Origin: Pseudomonadota bacterium
GTDB taxonomy: Bacteria > Pseudomonadota > Alphaproteobacteria > Rhizobiales > Xanthobacteraceae
Reading direction: 5' to 3'
DNA: 9,384 nucleotides
NCBI GenBank assembly: GCA_023432845.1
Contig: JAEZEY010000059.1
Span: 1 to 9,384, forward strand
The translations under genes were made by a program, and so were the position numbers. This document shows, piece after piece, positions 5,342 through 9,384 of the stretch; the first letter of the stretch is position 1; every line of letters starts with the position of its first letter. The notes beneath the pieces were generated by a model, which was not told the DNA's origin, ran no database searches, and saw nothing but the letters and a program-made list of their open reading frames with translations.

Positions 5342-6274
5342 TCAGCCGCGCGCCTTGAGGAACGCTTCCACCTCGTCGCGTGTCGCGGCACCCATCAGGC
5401 CGCCAAAGCGCGTGCACTTGATCGCGGCCGCCGCGGCGGCAAAGCGCATCGACGCCACGACGTCGCGCGTCTCGACGAAATGAACGGCGAAGGCGCCGTG
5501 GAAGGTATCGCCCGCGCCTAAGGTATCGACCGCCTTTACCTTGAACGCGTCCATATGGCGGACCTCGCCGGGGTCCTGTTCTCTGTCGAGCCAGTACACG
5601 CCATCGGGTCCGTCGGTGACGGCGAGGAATTCGCCGAAGCTCTCGCCGAGCTTCTTCAATGCGCCGGGCAGGTCCTTGCTGCCGGTCGACTCCCGAATGG
5701 CGTCGGCCGAGCAGATGACATGCGAGCACGCCTGGAACAGCGGATCGTCCGGCGGTGTCGGCTTGTCGAAGTCGAGCACGCGCGGAATGCCGCGCTTCCT
5801 GGCGGCAAGGCAGATCGGCAGGCTGATATTGCTGTAGCGGTTGTCGAGCATGGCTGCATCGGCCTGGGCGACGATGCCGTCGGGATCGGGAGGCGTCGCA
5901 TCGTTCAGTCCCTGCGGCCGCATGGTGGCGATCATCTTCTCGCCTTCGGCGTCGAGCATGATCAGCGATGCCGCCGAGCGCGCGCCCGGCACGCGAATGG
6001 CGTGCGAAACGTCAATGTTCTCTTTGGCAAAGGTCTTGAGGATGGTGTTGGCGACGTCGTCGGTCTCGTCGCCAACTGCGCCGATATAGATGACATGTGC
6101 ACCGAGCCGCGCCATGGCCACCGCCGCGTTGCCGGCCTGGCCGCCGCTGGTGACCACGAAATCGGTCGCCGATACCTTGCCGCCGGGGCCGGGAAATTTC
6201 TCGACCCGCATGACGTTGTCCTGTACGGCGCCGCCGGCGCAAACGATGCGGATGCTTTTCTTGGGCTCAGTCAA
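5342..6274 (-). CDS. PfkB/ribokinase-family carbohydrate kinase
   Basis: The 310-aa protein has full family length and both PfkB signatures: GGQAGNAAVAMARLG (44-58) near the N-terminus and DTLGAGDTFHGAFAV (250-264) with the anion-hole GAGD, Asp256 being the catalytic base. It should phosphorylate a hydroxyl of a sugar or nucleoside using ATP in the cytoplasm. The N-terminal strand and the late AAIKCTRFGG (284-292) resemble, from memory, the YihV (sulfofructose kinase) branch, but these features are shared widely and the substrate is not assigned. The start is a TTG at 6274: it has AGAGGA about 10 bp upstream, and the conserved first strand IRIVCAGG (residues 8-15) requires a start here, the next in-frame ATG being residue 22, inside the fold. 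It follows nudC by 18 bp in the same operon and is convergent with the Cys-rich gene, 6 bp apart. Confidence 0.92.
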   Translation of the reverse strand: MTEPKKSIRIVCAGGAVQDNVMRVEKFPGPGGKVSATDFVVTSGGQAGNAAVAMARLGAHVIYIGAVGDETDDVANTILKTFAKENIDVSHAIRVPGARSAASLIMLDAEGEKMIATMRPQGLNDATPPDPDGIVAQADAAMLDNRYSNISLPICLAARKRGIPRVLDFDKPTPPDDPLFQACSHVICSADAIRESTGSKDLPGALKKLGESFGEFLAVTDGPDGVYWLDREQDPGEVRHMDAFKVKAVDTLGAGDTFHGAFAVHFVETRDVVASMRFAAAAAAIKCTRFGGLMGAATRDEVEAFLKARG

Positions 6275-6292
6275 ACTTGCTTCGTCCTCTTT

Positions 6293-7270
6293 CTAGGTAA
6301 AACGGACTTCGTCCTCTACCCAGGCGCGGATGATGTGGTGTGCGATCGCCATCGGCGGCGGCGTGGTCAGGCCGTCGCGGTGGGTCCGCGTCAGCATGGC
6401 AACAATCTCATCCTTGGTAAACCACCGGGCGCCGTCGAGTTCCGTGGTGTCGATGACGATGTCGCGGCTTTTCGCCTCGGCATGGGTGCCGATCATCAGT
6501 GAGGATGGAAACGGCCATGGCTGCGAACGGTAATACTTGACGCGGCCGCACAGGATGCCCGCTTCCTCGCGGGTCTCGCGGCGCACCGCGTCCTCGATCG
6601 ATTCGCCCGGCTCGATGAAGCCGGCGAGGCACGACCACATGCCGGGGATGAAGCGTGGCGAACGGCCGAGCAGGCACTGCTCGCCGTCGACGATCAGCAT
6701 GATCACGACCGGATCGGTGCGCGGGAAATGCTCGGTCTTGCAGGAGGGGCATTGCCGCTTCCAGCCGGCATCCATGACTTCGTTGCGCGCGCCGCAGTTC
6801 GAGCAGAACCGCCGGCGCGAGTGCCAGTGCAGGATCGACTTGGCCTCCGCGATCGGCGGCAGATGCTCGGGCGCGACCAGGCCTTGCACCGCGACCGAAC
6901 GCAGGTCGGTGATCAGAAGATCGTCGCGCGCTTTCAGCGCCTCGGCGGTGGCTTGCGGCATGCCGCAGCCGAAGCGTGGCGCGCCATCCAGATGACCGAG
7001 AAACACCGTCTCCTCGACGGCACCGAGCGCGCGCGCTTCATCGAGCGTGGACAGCGGCTGGTTGGGCTCGCCTTTGCGCAGCACGATCATCTCGCCGCCG
7101 ACCACATAGGCGGCGGCGCGCGGGTCGGCGATCATCGCCTGCTGCGCCGCGCGGTCGATGCGCAGTTCGGCGGCGCGTTCGAGGCGGTTGTCGGTGTAGC
7201 CGAGGAGGGGCTTGGGCCCGAGAACGGCGGAGGGAATCGGAGGAGCGGACATGGGCGCGGAAATTCGCAT
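6293..7270 (-). CDS. nudC: NAD(H) diphosphatase NudC (Nudix hydrolase with zinc ribbon)
   Basis: The protein is 325 residues. It shows an N-terminal NudC-like domain (to about 140), a four-cysteine zinc ribbon (Cys156, Cys159, Cys174, Cys177), and the complete Nudix box from Gly217 to Ile239 with the REtrEEaG core (231-238) that binds Mg/Mn. The signature SQPWPFPSS (249-257) just after the box is diagnostic of NADH diphosphatases. It cleaves NADH or NAD+ to (reduced) NMN and AMP, and family members also remove NAD caps from RNA. ATG at 7270 gives the longest form; Met7 (7252) begins MSAPPIPS and is an equally possible start, with no strong ribosome site for either. It lies 29 bp after the HIT gene and 18 bp before the PfkB kinase, all on the minus strand. 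Identification is firm; its physiological link to the neighbours is inferred. Confidence 0.95.
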   Translation of the reverse strand: MRISAPMSAPPIPSAVLGPKPLLGYTDNRLERAAELRIDRAAQQAMIADPRAAAYVVGGEMIVLRKGEPNQPLSTLDEARALGAVEETVFLGHLDGAPRFGCGMPQATAEALKARDDLLITDLRSVAVQGLVAPEHLPPIAEAKSILHWHSRRRFCSNCGARNEVMDAGWKRQCPSCKTEHFPRTDPVVIMLIVDGEQCLLGRSPRFIPGMWSCLAGFIEPGESIEDAVRRETREEAGILCGRVKYYRSQPWPFPSSLMIGTHAEAKSRDIVIDTTELDGARWFTKDEIVAMLTRTHRDGLTTPPPMAIAHHIIRAWVEDEVRFT

Positions 7271-7299
7271 GGCGGCCGGGGGAGCGCAATCCGCCGCGG

Positions 7300-7722
7300 T
7301 CAGCCGGTAAGTCCCAGTCTGCGCTGCAGCGCCGTCACGAAGCCGTCACGGATAGCAGGCTCGTAAGCCGTCGCCGGCGCCACGCCCCAGACCGGTTTGG
7401 GCCAGGCGGCATCGGAATGCCGCCTGCCGATGACATGGACATGAAGCTGCGGCACCACATTGCCCAGCGCCGCGACGTTGAGCTTCTCGCATTCGGTGAT
7501 GGCCTTGAGCGCGCGAGAGACCGCATCGATTTCGAAGCTGACGATGGCGCGGTCCGCGGGGTCGAGGTCGATCAGTTCGACGATCCCCGGCCGCCGCGGC
7601 ACCAGGATCAGCCAGGGGTAATTGGCGTCCTTCGACAGCAGTACGCGACAAAGCTCCAAGTCGCCGACCGGAACCGTGTCGGCGGCGAGTTGCGGGTGGA
7701 GCGTGAAGGACGTTTCCGGCAT
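7300..7722 (-). CDS. HIT-domain hydrolase
   Basis: The 140-aa single-domain protein is of usual HIT length. The motif QLHVHVIGR (92-100), preceded by GNVVP, carries two histidines (His94, His96) with Gln in place of the first His of the classical H-x-H-x-H triad, as in a known branch of the superfamily; His102 follows. Members hydrolyse or transfer nucleotidyl groups, for example adenosine phosphoramidates or dinucleoside polyphosphates, in the cytoplasm. WLILVPRRPGIVELIDL (37-53) is the expected strand and loop before the helix. It is the first gene of the HIT-nudC-PfkB operon, and its upstream side holds a palindromic repeat at 7732-7822 just 9 bp before the start. The substrate cannot be told from sequence. 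Confidence 0.92.
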   Translation of the reverse strand: MPETSFTLHPQLAADTVPVGDLELCRVLLSKDANYPWLILVPRRPGIVELIDLDPADRAIVSFEIDAVSRALKAITECEKLNVAALGNVVPQLHVHVIGRRHSDAAWPKPVWGVAPATAYEPAIRDGFVTALQRRLGLTG

Positions 7723-7731
7723 GTGACGAGC

Positions 7732-7822
7732 CTGTCATCACCGGGCTTGTCCCGGTGATCCCGCTTAGAATGGCACCGTGCTCGCCTAAGCGGGATGGCC
7801 GGGTCAAGCCCGGCCATGACAG
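7732..7822. repeat. 91-bp triple-hairpin palindromic element (REP/BIME-like)
   Basis: Three perfect inverted repeats lie end to end. The first is 7737-7759, with 9-bp arms ATCACCGGG and CCCGGTGAT around CTTGT. The second is 7759-7795, with 10-bp arms TCCCGCTTAG and CTAAGCGGGA around 17 bp. The third is 7795-7817, with 9-bp arms ATGGCCGGG and CCCGGCCAT around TCAAG. Outermost arms CTGTCAT (7732-7738) and ATGACAG (7816-7822) close the whole unit. Left and right halves are near-mirror copies that differ in paired, compensatory positions. Similar CCGGGCTTGACCCGG-type elements are common in Hyphomicrobiales genomes. It sits between the HIT gene and the SRP RNA promoter and has no coding content. 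Confidence 0.8.
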
Positions 7823-7847
7823 CTCCGGGCCAAGCCTTTTCCTCGGC

Positions 7848-7876
7848 TTGCTTTCTACCCCCAATAGCCCGATATA
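7848..7876 (+). promoter_or_regulatory. Likely promoter of the SRP RNA gene
   Basis: TTGCTT at 7848-7853 as -35 and GATATA at 7871-7876 as -10 are separated by 17 bp. The -10 box ends 6 bp before G7883, the first base of the SRP RNA outer stem, which is the right distance for a transcription start. The boxes match the sigma-70 consensus only in part. Confidence 0.5.
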
Positions 7877-7881
7877 GGCCC

Positions 7882-7978
7882 CGGGAGGTTGGCGGTGGAC
7901 GAACCACTCGCCAACCGGGTCAGGTCCGGAAGGAAGCAGCCCTAACGAGCACGGATCGGGTCGCTCGTCAGCCTCCCA
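7882..7978 (+). ncRNA. ffs: Small signal recognition particle RNA (4.5S RNA)
   Basis: The conserved Ffh-binding core GGTCAGGTCCGGAAGGAAGC is present at about 7918-7937, with the GGAA tetraloop at 7928-7931. The ends pair, GGGAGG at 7883-7888 with CCTCCC at 7972-7977, giving a closed small SRP RNA of about 97 nt, normal for Alphaproteobacteria. It binds Ffh and acts in co-translational targeting of membrane and secreted proteins. A promoter lies just upstream and a hairpin-T-run terminator just downstream. The end positions are set by the outer stem and may be off by a few bases. Confidence 0.95.
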
Positions 7979-7987
7979 CCGATTTTT

Positions 7988-8005
7988 CCAAGATTTTCTT
8001 GGTTT
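7988..8005 (+). terminator. Intrinsic-type terminator after the SRP RNA gene
   Basis: CCAAGA (7988-7993) and TCTTGG (7997-8002) form a perfect 6-bp stem with a TTT loop, followed by TTT at 8003-8005 and preceded by a T-run at 7983-7987. The stem is short and not very GC-rich, so termination may be partial and some reading into dnaX is possible. Confidence 0.6.
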
Positions 8006-8098
8006 AGAGCTTCCCTTGGACGTGCCGCCTTGTGGATGTGCCCTTTGGGGCAGCCCAGGCGGGTGGCCCCCGCGTCCGGGGCTTGCCAGAATAGGGAA
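8006..8098 (+). promoter_or_regulatory. dnaX leader
   Basis: This GC-rich leader contains a small hairpin at 8068-8081 (CCCCG, loop CGTC, CGGGG). No clear promoter is seen; TTGGAC at 8016-8021 could be a -35 but lacks a -10 at the right distance. The purine stretch AGGGAA (8093-8098) touches the dnaX ATG, unusually close for a ribosome site. Confidence 0.3.
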
Positions 8099-9384
8099 AT
8101 GAGCGAACCCGACAGCCCGACAGGTGCCGGTTCCGCCCCGGCCGAACCGGCCGGCGGCTATCGCGTTCTGGCGCGCAAATATCGCCCGGCGAGTTTCGAC
8201 GACCTGATCGGCCAAGAGGCCATGGTGCGAACCGTCTCGAATGCCTTCGAGACTGGGCGCATTCCGCAGGCCTGGATCCTCACCGGCGTGCGCGGCGTCG
8301 GCAAAACCACGACTGCCCGCATCCTCGCCCGCGCTCTCAATTACGAATTGCCCGACGGCTCGGTGAAGGGCCCGACCATCCACATGCCGGTGATGGGCAT
8401 TCATGACCAGGCCATCATCGACAGCCGTCACATCGACGTCCTGGAAATGGACGCCGCCTCGCATAATAGCGTCGACGACGTGCGCCAGATCAACGACGCT
8501 GCGCGCTACGCGCCGGTTTCGGCGCGCTACAAGGTCTACATCCTCGACGAAGTCCACATGCTGTCGACGGCGGCGTTCAACGCGCTGCTGAAGACGCTCG
8601 AGGAGCCGCCGCCGCACGTCAAGTTCATCTTCGCGACCACCGAAATCCGCAAGGTCCCGGTGACGGTGCTGTCGCGCTGCCAGCGCTTCGACCTGCGCCG
8701 CGTCGACGCCGATGTGCTGATCACTCATCTCGCCGACATCGCCGCCAAGGAAGGCATCGAAGCCGAACCGGGGGCGCTGGCGCTGATCGCGCGAGCCGCC
8801 GAAGGCTCGGTGCGGGATAGTCTCTCGTTGTTCGATCAGGCCATCGCCCACGCCGCCGGCCCCGTCCGCGCCGAAGACGTGCGGCAGATGCTCGGTCTGG
8901 CCGATCGTGTGCGCATCGTCGATCTGTTCGAAGCCTTGATGAAGGGCGACATTGCCGCCGCGCTCACCGAACTGCGCGCGCAATATGACATCGGCGCCGA
9001 CCCGGCCGTGGTGCTCGGTGATCTTGCCGAGTTCACGCATTTCGTCACCCGCATGAAGGTGGTTCCGAGCGTCGGCGACGACGCTTCGCTGTCGGAAGCC
9101 GAGCGCGTGCGCGGCCGTGACTTCGCCACGCAGGTTTCGCTGCGCGTGCTGTCGCGCACCTGGCAGATGCTGCTCAAGGGCGTCGGCGAGGTGCAGGCTT
9201 CCGGCCGGCCGCTCGCCGCCGCCGAAATGGTGCTGGTGCGCATCGCCTATTCGGCCGATTTGCCAACCCCGGACGAGGTCGTGCGCTCGCTGAGCGAAAA
9301 CGGCGGCGCGGGAGCCGCGCCGGTGCGCGGTGGCGGCAATGGCAGCGGCGGCGGTGGCGCGACGGCGACCGCGCAGAGCTTTGC
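8099..9384 (+). CDS. dnaX: DNA polymerase III subunit gamma/tau, N-terminal part (cut by window end)
   Basis: The first 428 codons are present and the frame is open at the right edge. Walker A GVRGVGKT (63-70), Walker B VYILDEVH (146-153), the SRC sensor/arginine-finger motif (192-194) and GSVRDSLSLFDQA (236-248) show a clamp-loader AAA+ ATPase, followed by the collar domain (about 255-385) and a Gly-rich linker (402-420). It loads the beta sliding clamp at the replication fork and, as tau, links polymerase cores. Between ALNY (79-82) and the DAASH motif (118-122), where other bacteria have a four-cysteine zinc module, this protein has no cysteine; Cys194 is the only one. No A-rich slippery site for a gamma/tau frameshift is seen in the window. 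ATG 8099 is chosen; an in-frame GTG at 8063 would add 12 residues. It lies directly downstream of the SRP RNA gene. Confidence 0.96.
   Translation, partial: MSEPDSPTGAGSAPAEPAGGYRVLARKYRPASFDDLIGQEAMVRTVSNAFETGRIPQAWILTGVRGVGKTTTARILARALNYELPDGSVKGPTIHMPVMGIHDQAIIDSRHIDVLEMDAASHNSVDDVRQINDAARYAPVSARYKVYILDEVHMLSTAAFNALLKTLEEPPPHVKFIFATTEIRKVPVTVLSRCQRFDLRRVDADVLITHLADIAAKEGIEAEPGALALIARAAEGSVRDSLSLFDQAIAHAAGPVRAEDVRQMLGLADRVRIVDLFEALMKGDIAAALTELRAQYDIGADPAVVLGDLAEFTHFVTRMKVVPSVGDDASLSEAERVRGRDFATQVSLRVLSRTWQMLLKGVGEVQASGRPLAAAEMVLVRIAYSADLPTPDEVVRSLSENGGAGAAPVRGGGNGSGGGGATATAQSF

Noticed and set aside
5555..6502. Plus-strand 315-codon frame antisense to the PfkB kinase and nudC
   Set aside because: Both opposite-strand genes have clear catalytic motifs, so this frame is a shadow.
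7346..9040. Long minus-strand open frame of 564 codons
   Set aside because: It lies antisense to dnaX, the SRP RNA and the HIT gene, and its composition (His/Arg/Asp-rich) is typical of a GC-rich shadow frame.
8099..9384. Programmed frameshift site in dnaX
   Set aside because: No run of six or more A (or AAAAAAG) is present in the visible part; the site, if any, would be beyond the window.
1..9384. CRISPR array, tRNA, rRNA, phage or transposase gene
   Set aside because: No regularly spaced direct repeats, no tRNA-like cloverleaf with CCA-type end, and no recombinase or transposase motifs were seen.

Overview
The window looks like chromosomal DNA of a GC-rich alphaproteobacterium of the order Hyphomicrobiales (Bradyrhizobium/Rhodopseudomonas/Pseudolabrys-like). 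The reasons are the codon bias, a Rhizobiales-type small SRP RNA just upstream of dnaX, Tad-type minor pilins, and a palindromic repeat of a style common in these genomes. The genus is inferred from general appearance; no search was run.

Layout, left to right. (1) Positions 1-572 hold no supported gene; the first ~260 bases are clearly AT-richer than the rest. (2) Positions 573-2346 (+) are a small pilus block: a secreted 164-aa protein with a pilus-assembly/secretin N-terminal domain but no secretin, then two overlapping TadE-like minor pilins. (3) Positions 2350-5335 are a sulfur module. A DecR/YbaO-like Lrp/AsnC regulator (-) is divergent from a (+) operon of an exported two-domain rhodanese, a YeeE/YedE (TsuA-type) thiosulfate-permease homologue, and a 50-aa membrane-anchored protein with a C-x2-C-x3-C tail. 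(4) Positions 5342-7722 (-) are an operon read right to left: HIT hydrolase, NudC-type NAD(H) diphosphatase, and a PfkB sugar kinase with a TTG start. (5) Positions 7723-8098 are non-coding: a 91-bp triple-hairpin REP/BIME-like repeat, a promoter, the 4.5S/small SRP RNA gene and a terminator. (6) From 8099 to the right edge is the start of dnaX (tau/gamma clamp-loader subunit), cut by the window end.

How the genes may work together. The sulfur module reads as a regulated route for a sulfane-sulfur compound such as thiosulfate. A periplasmic rhodanese could handle persulfide or thiosulfate, a cysteine-lined permease could import it, and a cysteine/sulfide-sensing Lrp-type factor could control the operon from the AT-rich divergent region. 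The 50-aa protein is the least explained part and the best candidate for something undescribed. The HIT-NudC-PfkB operon suggests turnover of dinucleotides and a sugar or nucleoside, but its substrate is not evident. The SRP RNA and dnaX are housekeeping genes; their adjacency is a known arrangement (for example scr-dnaX in Bacillus). The DnaX zinc module has lost all its cysteines.
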